Below, piece by piece: positions 34,141 through 43,447 of a stretch of 64,000 bases of DNA (the stretch's first letter is position 1; every line of letters starts with the position of its first letter). The DNA lies in NCBI GenBank assembly GCA_001604005.1, contig LVAM01000019.1:84754-148753 (forward strand), written 5' to 3'. A model generated the notes under the pieces. It was not told where the DNA came from. It did not search any database and saw only the letters and a list, made by a program, of their open reading frames with translations. The translations under genes were made by a program, and so were the position numbers. The DNA is from Clostridiales bacterium Firm_07 (GTDB taxonomy: Bacteria > Bacillota > Clostridia > Oscillospirales > CAG-272).

Positions 34141-36450
34141 TCAGTCGATCGCGGTGATCGAAAAACCGCTGGCACCGGCGATATCACCTTCGGTAAAGAT
34201 CAGATATTCTCCGGTGGCGCCGCCTTTCACCTTCAAAATCGCTTTTTTCGTGTTTACCCAAACGGCGTTGCCTTTTCCCGCTTCGGTCGCGGTGTTGCCG
34301 CGTATATCGCCGCCGTTGATCGTCACTTCGGTGGCGGTCGTGGTTTCATACATAAATCCACCCTGGCTTGCTGTGTTGTTCGCGGCAAAAATTTCGTCGA
34401 TCACGGCGGTTGCCGCGCCGGATATGTAGATCACGCCGCCGTAAGCGGTCGCCGCGTTGTTTTCTGCTGTGATCTTACCGAAACTTGCCGTCACGCCGGT
34501 ATAGAGATAGATCGCGCCTCCGCTGTTGCCGGCTGTATTGCCGTTAAACACCGTGTCCGTAAGGAGATTGACCGCGGCACTATCGGTCGCATAGATCGCG
34601 CCGCCGTTTTTGGCGGTTGCGGCGTTGGAAAGGAACGAAACCGCTGACGCCGCGTCGATCAAAAACTCGGATTGCTTGGTGATATACACCGCGCCGCCAG
34701 TCGCCGCCGCCGTGTTGTTTTCAAAGACGGCCGCGCCCGAGACCGTCACCTTGCTCTTGTTGTCAAGGTGCAAAGCGCCGCCGAATCCATAATCGCCCGC
34801 CGCGTTTGCCGGGGCGTTGTTATTTCTGAAAGTGACCGCCCCGATCACGCCGATGGCGCCGGTCTCCACGTCGTCACCCTTTCCAAAGGCGACCGCCGCG
34901 CCGCGCGGCGCGGTATTTTCCGTAAATTCGCCGGCTTTGATCTGTACTTCGCGCGTCGTAAAATCGGGGGCATTGTAATACGCGTAGATCGCGCCGCCTT
35001 TTGCCGACGCGGTGTTTTTCGAAAACTCGGCGTATTCGATCACAAGAGCGCCCGCCGTACTGATGGCGCCGCCGTTGCCGCCGAGCGCCTTATTCTCGGT
35101 AAAGAGCGTGCCGCCCGCGATCACGATACTGCTCTGATGTGAAGTAAACACGGCACCGCCGGTCTTACCCGCCTCGTTGCCGGAAAACCTCACTTTGATC
35201 GCGTTCCCCGCCTCACCGACCGTAAAATACGCATATTGCGAGTTCGGCTGGTAGATGGCACCGCCGTACGCCGCGGCAAAGTTATTGCGGATCTCTCCGC
35301 CGTAAAGATACATAATGCGATAGTTGTAGATGGCGCCGCCACGCCCCGCGCGGCAGTTCTCGATCACGCCGCCGTAGAAATTGAACGTGCCGTAATTGAA
35401 GACGGCGCCGCCCCGCGAAGAAGCGTCAAAGCCTTCGCTTTGCTCTGTTTCATCGGTCACCGCCGCGTCAAGGAGACTTACCTCGCAATCGCGGATAACG
35501 CCGCCACGGAAGTTGAAGGTACCGTTTGCGATAACGGCTACCGCGCCGCCCGTCATCTCGGGGCTTGAAATGCTGTGCGCGTCGGAAAGCAGATAAGCGT
35601 TGGCGGTCTTTTTGCAGTTGATGATCGAAACGCCGTCAAAAACATTCAACTCGGCGCTGTTTTCAAGGAAAAAGGCACTTCCCGCCACGTCGCCCGTGAC
35701 AAGGGTTTTGTTGCCGTCCAGCGTGATCGTGCCCGTCCCCTCGGGGCAAAGAGAAAGTTTTGGGGATTTTCCGAACAAATTTGGATTCTTCCCGTCTTTC
35801 GTGAGACCGACGACGAAGAGATCACCGAGAAAATCGGCGGAGCGCGTGAGCACGCGCGGCTCGCTTGCGCGCAATTCTACCGTGTCGGACACATAGATCG
35901 TATCCGTAAGCACGATGTCCGCGGCAAGATCGATCACGTCTGCACCGCCCTCCATACGTTCTTTCAGTTCCGCGAAGGTCGTCGTTTGCAAAAGTTTATA
36001 GACCGCGTGGACGGTTACGTCGGCACTGATCGTGCCGGACGCCGCAAAATCCTCACCGTTTTCGGTTTTCCAGCCGAGAAAATCATATCCGACTTTTGAC
36101 GGCGAGGAAAGCATATAATTGCCGTCTTCGGCGACGCGGATCGTCGTCGGCACATCGCCATCGACGGCGGTGATGCGAAAAGCGACCGTCAGACACGAAG
36201 TTTTCTCGGTCTCTCGCGCGTCGCAGGAAGTGCAAGCGCGCTCCCTTTCTCCCTCGGTGTCGAAAGTTGCCTCGGTCTTCACCGACCACGCGCCCCAGGT
36301 GTGGGTGTGCGGCGCGGGTTCGGGCGACGCTTCTGTCGGCTCCTCAATGCCGTGTTCGACCATCGGTTCATCCGTTTTACACGCGATCAGCGTAAATGCC
36401 AAAAGCATTGCAAAAAAGAGAGACAAGCCGTATTTTCGTATTATTTTCAT
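34141..36450 (-). CDS. Surface lipoprotein with InlB-type repeat and beta-helix repeats
   Basis: This 769-residue protein has a lipoprotein signal with LIAC (Cys24), a HTHTWGAW...ACTSCDA module of the kind found in clostridial surface proteins, one Listeria-Bacteroides (InlB B-type) repeat (YDFLGWKTENGEDFAASGTI, in part), and a long right-handed beta-helix. The helix has about 15 turns with the recurring GGAIY / GGAVF motif and FxxN positions, as in Pmp-like adhesins. It is therefore an exposed adhesin or polysaccharide-binding protein. GAGGT lies 8 bases before the ATG, and a near-consensus promoter lies upstream. Together with the next gene it forms a two-gene operon. Confidence 0.82.
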   Translation of the reverse strand: MKIIRKYGLSLFFAMLLAFTLIACKTDEPMVEHGIEEPTEASPEPAPHTHTWGAWSVKTEATFDTEGERERACTSCDARETEKTSCLTVAFRITAVDGDVPTTIRVAEDGNYMLSSPSKVGYDFLGWKTENGEDFAASGTISADVTVHAVYKLLQTTTFAELKERMEGGADVIDLAADIVLTDTIYVSDTVELRASEPRVLTRSADFLGDLFVVGLTKDGKNPNLFGKSPKLSLCPEGTGTITLDGNKTLVTGDVAGSAFFLENSAELNVFDGVSIINCKKTANAYLLSDAHSISSPEMTGGAVAVIANGTFNFRGGVIRDCEVSLLDAAVTDETEQSEGFDASSRGGAVFNYGTFNFYGGVIENCRAGRGGAIYNYRIMYLYGGEIRNNFAAAYGGAIYQPNSQYAYFTVGEAGNAIKVRFSGNEAGKTGGAVFTSHQSSIVIAGGTLFTENKALGGNGGAISTAGALVIEYAEFSKNTASAKGGAIYAYYNAPDFTTREVQIKAGEFTENTAPRGAAVAFGKGDDVETGAIGVIGAVTFRNNNAPANAAGDYGFGGALHLDNKSKVTVSGAAVFENNTAAATGGAVYITKQSEFLIDAASAVSFLSNAATAKNGGAIYATDSAAVNLLTDTVFNGNTAGNSGGAIYLYTGVTASFGKITAENNAATAYGGVIYISGAATAVIDEIFAANNTASQGGFMYETTTATEVTINGGDIRGNTATEAGKGNAVWVNTKKAILKVKGGATGEYLIFTEGDIAGASGFSITAID

Positions 36451-36501
36451 ATGCGGTACCTCATTTTATAGCTTTGGGGGTACGGGAAACGAATTTTGTT
36501 C

Positions 36502-36530
36502 ATTATACAATGTTTTTCGACAAAAGTCAA
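36502..36530 (-). promoter_or_regulatory. Promoter of the lipoprotein operon
   Basis: On the minus strand TTGACT (36530-36525) and TATAAT (36507-36502) are 17 bases apart, about 50 bases before the first lipoprotein start. Confidence 0.85.
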
Positions 36531-36573
36531 CATTGCCCTATGGAAGTCGGCGCCGACAAAGCAAAACGAGAAA

Positions 36574-36603
36574 GCCCGCCCGAGGCAGACACCTCGGGCG
36601 GGC
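36574..36603 (-). terminator. Hairpin after the class A PBP gene
   Basis: A perfect 12-bp GC-rich stem (GCCCGCCCGAGG / CCTCGGGCGGGC) with a 6-base loop lies 16 bases after the PBP stop. The following minus-strand sequence is TTTCTCGTTTT, a weak but adequate T-rich tail. Confidence 0.75.
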
Positions 36604-36619
36604 GGTTTTCCGATATACT

Positions 36620-38998
36620 CTATCCGGATAGTGCCGCGCGGCGCTTCCAAAAATCCTCCTCGCCCGCACAAGCGCGATTAAAAGGGATTTCTCCCATTCC
36701 GATGCCGAAAAACTGCCGCGTGGCGTAGTTGGCGGCATAGTACGGCTCGCTCTCGTCGATCTCGCGCAGTTTTTCCGTCACCTCGCCGCCGTAGGTGTAG
36801 GGCGCGTCTTCCACGCGGATCTGACGCGGGAAAATGCGCAGGACGCGTACCAGCGCCACGTCACGGCATTTTTCTGCGGGGCAATCCTCTCCCGCCACAC
36901 CGCCGTCTTCGCAATACCGCACGATCACGTGTCTGTCGCATTTTTCCGTCGGCTCGGTGCCTTTTTTGAAATATCCGATTTCGGTGCGGTCGCCGCGCGC
37001 ATCAAGCGAGCAAGCGTCTCCTGGAAGTTTTCCGGAATCCTTGCAATAGCGCACGGCGACAAGGTTTTCGTCGGTTGGAAATTGCGGGATCTTCGGCGCG
37101 TGTTTTTCAAGAACCTTTTCCATTACCGCATCGAAAACGTCAAGCGCCGGATTGCCTTTGACGTCGGAGAGCGGCGCGGGATATTCAAAGCCGTACCACA
37201 CCCCCGCAAGCAGTTCCGGCGTGTAGCCGACAAACCACTTGTCGCAGTTCTTGCTGGAAGTGCCGGTCTTGCCCGCCACATCCACCGTATTTTTCAGTTT
37301 CAGTGATTTTGCCGTTCCCTCACCCACTACGCGCCGCAGCATTAAAGTGAGAATGGAGGCGTTTTCCGCGCCGAGCACCTGTCTTTCAGCGGGATTTTTG
37401 AGAAGCAATAACTGATCGTCGGCGTCGAGCACCTTGGTATAACTGCGCGTTCCGGAAAAGACGCCGCCGTTGGCGAGTGCCGTATAACCTCCGACGATCT
37501 CGCGCAAGCTGACACCCTCGGTCTGTTGTCCCAGTGCCAGCGCCGTCTCGTTGCTGTCTTTCACGGCGTCTATCGAGCGGATCTCTAATTTTTCACGCAG
37601 AAAATCGATCGACGCGGCATTGCCCAGTTCTTCCAGAATCGACACGCACACGGTATTGACCGAGTGTGTAAGTGCTTCCGCGACCGTGGTAAGACCGCGG
37701 TAAAGATTCGGAGAATTGCGCGGCCACGGGGCGCCGTTGTCACGGAATTTGAGCGGCACGTCGTCAAAAACCGTCGACCAGGTGATCTTGCCCGCCGAGA
37801 GTGCCGGCGCATAGACGGAAAGCGGTTTGACGACCGATCCCGAAGGACGTTTTACGGTCGTGGCGTAGTTTTGCACGCGATTGGAATTTTTGTCTCCTAC
37901 CGCTCCCGCTACCGCCAAAATATCTCCGTTCGTCGGATCGACGATCAGCATGGAGCTCTGTGCTTTTTTGCCGCCCTCGTGCGTTGGAAAATTGTCGGGA
38001 TCCGCGTAAAAATCGCTGACGATCTGCTGTATTTCGGGGTCCATCGTCACAAAAATTTTGAGCCCGCCGCAATAGACCGCGCGGCTTGCCGCCGCGCGGC
38101 TGATCCCTTTTTCCCGCATCAGATCGCCGATCACGTCTTCGATCACAAGGTCGGCGTAAAAGGAATTGATCCTGCCGGAAAGCGCATTTTCGTTCAGAGA
38201 AAGAACGGTCGGCTCGCTCTTTGCTTCCTCGTAAGTTTTTTTGTCAATCATACCCTGCGCGTACATTTCGGAGAGCACAAGATCCCGCCGCGCCCGATTT
38301 TCCTCGGGGTGTTTTACGGGATCGTACCGCGCCGGATTTTGCGTGACGGCGGCAAGCGTTGCCGCTTCTCGCGCCGTCAATTCATACGGTTCTTTGGAGA
38401 AAAACGCGTTGGAGGCGGTACGCACGCCGTAGCAATTTTCCGAGAGATTGACGATATTGAGATATTGTTCGAGAATTTCATTTTTGGAGAGCCGTTTTTC
38501 GATCTTTGCCGCGCGCAGGATCTCCTCGGCTTTTCGCTTGATGTTTTTTTCACTGTTTCCGGTGAGGTTTTTGACCAGTTGCTGTGTGATGGTGGAGCCG
38601 CCGAAGTCGCTGTTGCCGCCGAGATACCGCCCCGCCGCCTTCAAGGTTCTGCCCCAGTCGATGCCGCCGTGTGTATAGAAGCGTTTGTCCTCAATGGCAA
38701 TAAAAGCGTTTCGCAGTACGGGCGAGATCTCCTCGATCGGGCAAAAAAGCGCGTTTTCATAACCGCTCACGCGGTCGCTTACAAGTTCAACCGCCTCGCC
38801 TTGCTCGTTATAACAATACAGGCGCGTCGTTTTATCGCGCGCGTTTTCAAGCAACAAGCTGTCATCTATCGTCGTATCCAGTTTCGCCGCAAGAAGCCCG
38901 GCGACAAGCACCGACAGCGTGCCGAGCAGGAAAAGCGACAACAGAAGCGAAAGCAAAAAAAACGCCGCCGCCCTGCCGATTTTTTTTATTTTTTTCAT
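36620..38998 (-). CDS. Class A penicillin-binding protein (glycosyltransferase/transpeptidase)
   Basis: This 792-residue bifunctional enzyme polymerises and cross-links peptidoglycan at the outer face of the membrane. It has an N-terminal membrane anchor (about residues 10-38), a GT51 domain with EDKRFYTHGGID (Glu103) and GGSTITQQLVKN, then a transpeptidase with the active Ser388 in SGSVVKP, SVN in THSVNT and KTGTS in VAGKTGTS. The C-terminal tail contains paired Cys residues. The start codon has GGGGGTG 5 bases upstream, but this lies inside a hairpin at the dnaE end, which may limit translation. Confidence 0.95.
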   Translation of the reverse strand: MKKIKKIGRAAAFFLLSLLLSLFLLGTLSVLVAGLLAAKLDTTIDDSLLLENARDKTTRLYCYNEQGEAVELVSDRVSGYENALFCPIEEISPVLRNAFIAIEDKRFYTHGGIDWGRTLKAAGRYLGGNSDFGGSTITQQLVKNLTGNSEKNIKRKAEEILRAAKIEKRLSKNEILEQYLNIVNLSENCYGVRTASNAFFSKEPYELTAREAATLAAVTQNPARYDPVKHPEENRARRDLVLSEMYAQGMIDKKTYEEAKSEPTVLSLNENALSGRINSFYADLVIEDVIGDLMREKGISRAAASRAVYCGGLKIFVTMDPEIQQIVSDFYADPDNFPTHEGGKKAQSSMLIVDPTNGDILAVAGAVGDKNSNRVQNYATTVKRPSGSVVKPLSVYAPALSAGKITWSTVFDDVPLKFRDNGAPWPRNSPNLYRGLTTVAEALTHSVNTVCVSILEELGNAASIDFLREKLEIRSIDAVKDSNETALALGQQTEGVSLREIVGGYTALANGGVFSGTRSYTKVLDADDQLLLLKNPAERQVLGAENASILTLMLRRVVGEGTAKSLKLKNTVDVAGKTGTSSKNCDKWFVGYTPELLAGVWYGFEYPAPLSDVKGNPALDVFDAVMEKVLEKHAPKIPQFPTDENLVAVRYCKDSGKLPGDACSLDARGDRTEIGYFKKGTEPTEKCDRHVIVRYCEDGGVAGEDCPAEKCRDVALVRVLRIFPRQIRVEDAPYTYGGEVTEKLREIDESEPYYAANYATRQFFGIGMGEIPFNRACAGEEDFWKRRAALSG

Positions 38999-38999
38999 A

Positions 39000-39045
39000 A
39001 AAACACCCCCGCTTTTCGTAGTTTCCCGAAAAGCGGGGGTGTTTT
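39000..39045 (-). terminator. Terminator after dnaE that overlaps the PBP ribosome site
   Basis: A 19-bp near-perfect stem (39000-39018 with 39027-39045) surrounds an 8-base loop. On the minus strand the second arm reads CGAAAAGC then GGGGGTGTTTTT, so it both ends in a T-run and contains the only ribosome site for the PBP gene. Confidence 0.85.
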
Positions 39046-39069
39046 ATACCGACTTTTGATTGGAAATGC

Positions 39070-42000
39070 TTATTTAAGCACGACGTTTTCCGCGCCGAGG
39101 AGCGATATCAGTTCCCGTAACGTGTACGGCGTACAGTCAAAGCGCGTTGCGGCGGTCTGATAGCGCTTATTTTCCGCATCGAAAAAGGAAACCGGCAAGT
39201 TGCCCTCGAAAATTTCGATCAGATTCTCCGCAAGGCGATATTTTTCGGAAGAGAAGGACGGCACGCGCAAATAGAGGATCTTTTTGGTCGCCAAGGTTTT
39301 TTCGTCCGGCACGGTCGGCGCATCTGCTTTTTCTTTTTTCGGAGCGGGCGATCTTTGCGGCGAAACGCTTTCTTCGATATCGCCGTTTTCCGGCAACACT
39401 TCGATCTCGGCGGCGATGATCTTCGGTTTTTCATCCTCGCGCAGAGAAATATTCCCTTCCACGGCGACAACGATCTCGGGAGAGAGAAACGCGCTTGCCT
39501 TTTCGTAGATCTTCGGGAAAACCACGCACTCGATCTCGCCGAAATAGTCTTCCAGAGTGAAAAACGCCATACGCTCGTCGTTTTTCGTGTTTTTGAAGGT
39601 GATGTTGCCGATCATTCCCGCAACGCGTACCCGCTCGCGGTCGCGGACGGCGTATTCGCCATCGGCGTTGGGCTTTGTAATGTCGCTGATCGACGAAAAG
39701 TCTTTGCGCGAAAGGGCTTTTGAATACCCGTCGAGCAAATGTCCCGAAAAATACATTCCCGCCGCCTCTTTTTCTCCGAGCAACAGATCGCGCGTGCGCA
39801 ATTCCGGTATCTGCGGATATTTGACCGCGGGGCTCTCCTCTGCAGCGGTCGCGAACATATCGAGCTGCCCCGTCAGGTTGCTCCGCGCGCGCCCTTGCAC
39901 GAGATCGAGCATAGACTCGTATACCGCAAGCAATTGACTGCGCAAAACGCCGAGCGAATCAAACGCGCCCGCACGGATCAGCATCTCCACCGCCCGTTTA
40001 TTGAGTTCCGTCGTGGGAACGCGGTTCAGAAAATCGTCAAAGGAACGAAACGCACCGCCGCGATCTCGCTCGGCGCTCACGGCGTCGATGAGGTTGCGCC
40101 CGATATTTTTGAGCGACAACAGTCCGAAACGGATATGATCGCCGCTGACCGAAAAATCGGCGCGGGATTCGTTGATGTCGGGCGGCAGAACGCGCACGCC
40201 GATTTTCGTTGCCTCGCCGATATATTCCGCCGTCTTTTGCATATTGCCGAGTTCCGAGGTCAACAGCGCGGCAAAATACTCTCGCGGATAATGCGCTTTC
40301 AGATACGCCGTGCGGTAAGAGATGACGGCGTACGCGGCGGCGTGACTTTTGTTAAAGGCATAGTTCGCAAAATCGGAAAGATCGGAAAATAGATTTTCCG
40401 CCACCGCCCCGTCAATGCCGTTGGCGGCACAGCCGTCAAGAAAACTTTGCTTTTCCGCCGCCATCACGTCGGCTTTTTTCTTGGACATCGCGCGGCGCAC
40501 GATGTCGGCGTGGCCGAAAGAATAGCCCGCAAGCGTGCGGAATATCTGCATCACCTGCTCTTGGTAAATGACGCACCCGAAAGTACTTTCCAAAATCGGG
40601 CGCAGCAGCGGAACGGTATACGTGATCTTTTCGGGGTTTTTGCGGTTTTCGATGAAGGTAGGGATCGAATCCATCGGTCCGGGGCGATAAAGAGCAATGG
40701 CGGCGATGATATCGTCAAAGCGATCGGGTTGCAAATTCATCAACATTTGCCGCATACCGCCCGATTCCAACTGGAAAACGCCCGACGTTGCGCCGCGCGA
40801 AATAAGCGCGAAAGTCGCCCTGTCGTCAAGAGGGATCTTTTCTATGTCAAAATCCGGCTCTCTTGCCGTAATTTCCCGCACCGCGTCGTCGATAATGGTG
40901 AGATAGCGCAGACCGAGAAAGTCGAATTTCAAAAGTCCGAGACTCGCCACCGTGTCCATATCGTATTGCGTGATAACGGCGCCGTTTCCGGTGGCAAGCG
41001 GCAGATATTCGATCAGCGGTTTTTCGGTGATGACCACGCCGGCTGCGTGAATGGAAACGTTGCGCGGCATACCCTCCAACGCCATCGCCAGATCGACCAG
41101 ACGCTTATTTTGGGGATTTTTGAGGATCTCTTTCCATTCGGGCAGCCGTATGGTCTCGCGCAGGGTAACGCCGAGTTCGCGCGGCACGGCCTTTGCCACC
41201 GCGTCCACTTCCGCGTAGGAAATGCCCAGCGCCCTGCCGACGTCGCGAATGGCAGCTCTCGCGGCAAGCGTGCCGAAAGTGACGATCTGCGAAACGTGAT
41301 CCTCACCGTAACGCTCGCTCACATAGCGGATCACCTCTTCTCGCCGGTTGTAGCAAAAATCCACGTCGATATCGGGCATACTGACGCGCTCGGGATTGAG
41401 AAAACGCTCGAAGAGCAAGTCAAATTCCAACGGATCGACGTCGGTGATACCGAGAAAATACGCCACCACGCTGCCTGCCCCGGAGCCACGTCCCGGTCCT
41501 ACCGGAATGTGGTGCGATTTGGCAAAGCCGACATAATCGCATACGATCAGAAAATAGTCGGCATAACCCATCTTTTCGATCACGGAAAGTTCGTATTCCA
41601 TACGGGCGCGATATTCTTCGCGCGTATGTTTCGGAGAAAGCGCCCCTTTTTCTTCCCGACGCGCAAAGCCTTTTTCGGTCAGCGCGACGAGATACCCGTT
41701 TGCCGTTTGTCCGCTCGGCACGGGAAATTTCGGAAGATGCGACTTCGTAAAATCAAAATCAAAGGAACAGCGATCGGCAATTTTTTGCGTATTTTCGATC
41801 GCGCCTTCAAAATCCGCGAAAAGCGTTTCCATCTCTTCCGTGGTTTTGTAATAAAACTCATCGGTCTCAAAACCGATCGGTCGTCCGTCATCCAAACGGC
41901 TGTTTGTCTGGATACAAAGAAGTACCGCTTGGGTGGTCGCGTCTTCGCGCCGCAGGTAGTGGCAGTCGTTTGTCGCCGCCATCGGCAGTCCGCAATCCGT

Positions 42001-42576
42001 CGCCAATTTTTTGAGCATCGGCAAGACCTGTTTTTCTTCCGGAAGGTCGTGATTTTGTATTTCTACATAAAAATTGTTCTTTCCAAAAATAAAAGAAAGC
42101 TCTTTCGCAATGCGGCACGCTTCCGCGTAATCCCCGCGCATCAGCAGTTGCGGCAATTGTCCAGCAATGCACCCCGACAGTGCGATCAGCCCTTCCGCAT
42201 ACTCACGCAGAAGGTCCATATCCACGCGCGGTTTTCCGTAAAAGCCCTCCGTAAACCCTTTCGAGACAAGCGTGACAAGATTTTTGTAGCCGATCTCGTT
42301 TTGACAAAGAAGCACGAGATGATACGGATGTGCGTCGGCAGTGGTTTTGCTGAAACGTGAGCCGGGCGCAACGTACACTTCACAGCCGATGATGGGCTTG
42401 ACGTTTTCTTTTTTGCAGGCGCGCCAAAAGGATACGGCGCCGTACATCACGCCGTGATCGGTCAGAGCAACGGCGCTGTGCCCGCACTCTTTTGCGCGGC
42501 GCGGGATCTCTTCCACGCGGCACGCGCCGTCAAGCAGGCTGTATTCGCTGTGCAGATGCAAATGCGCGAAAGACAC
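39070..42576 (-). CDS. dnaE: DNA polymerase III subunit alpha, DnaE type
   Basis: This replicative polymerase subunit is 1168 residues. It has the N-terminal PHP domain (HLHLHSEYSLLDGA, ALTDHGVMYGA), the catalytic Asp pair in MPDIDVDFCYNRR near residue 400, an HhH region, and a C-terminal OB-fold. It lacks the exonuclease insertion of PolC, as expected for DnaE. The GTG at 42576 has AAAGGAG 9 bases upstream and gives SFAHLHLHSEYS. It follows whiA by 16 bases. Confidence 0.97.
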   Translation of the reverse strand: MSFAHLHLHSEYSLLDGACRVEEIPRRAKECGHSAVALTDHGVMYGAVSFWRACKKENVKPIIGCEVYVAPGSRFSKTTADAHPYHLVLLCQNEIGYKNLVTLVSKGFTEGFYGKPRVDMDLLREYAEGLIALSGCIAGQLPQLLMRGDYAEACRIAKELSFIFGKNNFYVEIQNHDLPEEKQVLPMLKKLATDCGLPMAATNDCHYLRREDATTQAVLLCIQTNSRLDDGRPIGFETDEFYYKTTEEMETLFADFEGAIENTQKIADRCSFDFDFTKSHLPKFPVPSGQTANGYLVALTEKGFARREEKGALSPKHTREEYRARMEYELSVIEKMGYADYFLIVCDYVGFAKSHHIPVGPGRGSGAGSVVAYFLGITDVDPLEFDLLFERFLNPERVSMPDIDVDFCYNRREEVIRYVSERYGEDHVSQIVTFGTLAARAAIRDVGRALGISYAEVDAVAKAVPRELGVTLRETIRLPEWKEILKNPQNKRLVDLAMALEGMPRNVSIHAAGVVITEKPLIEYLPLATGNGAVITQYDMDTVASLGLLKFDFLGLRYLTIIDDAVREITAREPDFDIEKIPLDDRATFALISRGATSGVFQLESGGMRQMLMNLQPDRFDDIIAAIALYRPGPMDSIPTFIENRKNPEKITYTVPLLRPILESTFGCVIYQEQVMQIFRTLAGYSFGHADIVRRAMSKKKADVMAAEKQSFLDGCAANGIDGAVAENLFSDLSDFANYAFNKSHAAAYAVISYRTAYLKAHYPREYFAALLTSELGNMQKTAEYIGEATKIGVRVLPPDINESRADFSVSGDHIRFGLLSLKNIGRNLIDAVSAERDRGGAFRSFDDFLNRVPTTELNKRAVEMLIRAGAFDSLGVLRSQLLAVYESMLDLVQGRARSNLTGQLDMFATAAEESPAVKYPQIPELRTRDLLLGEKEAAGMYFSGHLLDGYSKALSRKDFSSISDITKPNADGEYAVRDRERVRVAGMIGNITFKNTKNDERMAFFTLEDYFGEIECVVFPKIYEKASAFLSPEIVVAVEGNISLREDEKPKIIAAEIEVLPENGDIEESVSPQRSPAPKKEKADAPTVPDEKTLATKKILYLRVPSFSSEKYRLAENLIEIFEGNLPVSFFDAENKRYQTAATRFDCTPYTLRELISLLGAENVVLK

Positions 42577-42592
42577 GGCTTTTCTCCTTTCC

Positions 42593-43447
42593 TTAACTTG
42601 TCCCTTTGGAGGTTTTCAGATCCTCGGCAAAGCGAAGAATTTTTTGCAATCGGTGATTGAGTCCGGATTTCGTGATGGGCGGATTGTGGAGCGCGGCAAG
42701 TTCAACAAGCGACACCGAAGGGTTTTCCTCGCGCAATTTCGCCGTTTCCCGTAATTCTTCGGGAAGAAGCGAAAACTTCCCCGCCGAGCGGATCGTTTCG
42801 ATCGAGGAGAGGACCTTTGTCGCCGCGCTGACGGTTTTGCCGATGTTGTGCGCGATACAGTTGGTGGCGCGGTTTTCTTCGTTGCGAATGCCGCGCTGTA
42901 TTTGTGCGTTGAGGAGCGCGAAAAGCGCGTTGTCCGCGCCGATCAGATAAATAAATTTTTCGATCTCACTGCGTTTTTTGCAATAAAAGCCCGCGCCGAA
43001 GTCGATCCTGCGACATTTCATATCGAGGTCCGCGCCTTTGAAAAGATCGGATAAAACCGGTATTTTTTCGGCGTTGGCGATGCGAAACTCCAAATGATAT
43101 CCTTTCTCGGGATCGGTCATCGAGCCGCAGGAAAGGAAAAGCCCCGCAAAGAAGTATTTTTGGCAGTGCGGGCAGGAAAAGACCGGCAGATCGCGGTAGG
43201 CGGCAAAGAGTTTTTCCGAGGAAAAAAGCATCACGGAGCCGTCCGTCAACGCCTCGCGACGATACTGTTCTCTGTATACGCGCGCGCATTCGCGACGAGC
43301 GGCGGCGGAAGAAAGAACCAGCACCAGACACCCGTTGCGCCACTCGCGCACGTCGAAAAGCAATCCCGCCGCATAAGCGCGCTTACAGCACGCCCTGCGG
43401 GGCGGATTTTCGATCAGTTCTTTTTTCAGCGTCAGCGAATAATTCAT
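42593..43447 (-). CDS. whiA: DNA-binding protein WhiA
   Basis: WhiA is a conserved Gram-positive regulator that affects cell division and, in actinobacteria, sporulation. The 284-residue product has the LAGLIDADG-like N-terminal domain (ACCKRAYAAGLLFD, FLSCGSMTDPEKGYHLEF in part) and a C-terminal helix-turn-helix (VSLVELAALHNPPITKSGLNHRLQKI). The ATG at 43447 overlaps the murB stop as ATGA. The murB-whiA pairing is common in Firmicutes, although the usual yvcJ-yvcK genes are not here. Confidence 0.94.
   Translation of the reverse strand: MNYSLTLKKELIENPPRRACCKRAYAAGLLFDVREWRNGCLVLVLSSAAARRECARVYREQYRREALTDGSVMLFSSEKLFAAYRDLPVFSCPHCQKYFFAGLFLSCGSMTDPEKGYHLEFRIANAEKIPVLSDLFKGADLDMKCRRIDFGAGFYCKKRSEIEKFIYLIGADNALFALLNAQIQRGIRNEENRATNCIAHNIGKTVSAATKVLSSIETIRSAGKFSLLPEELRETAKLREENPSVSLVELAALHNPPITKSGLNHRLQKILRFAEDLKTSKGTS

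Noticed and set aside
34141..36450. Repeats in the beta-helix lipoprotein gene as a DNA repeat or CRISPR-like array
   Set aside because: The repetition is at protein level (GGAIY turns of varied length) and the DNA is not regularly repeated.
40447..42360. A 637-residue plus-strand open frame
   Set aside because: It is antisense to dnaE, which has full family motifs, and has no ribosome site or domain.
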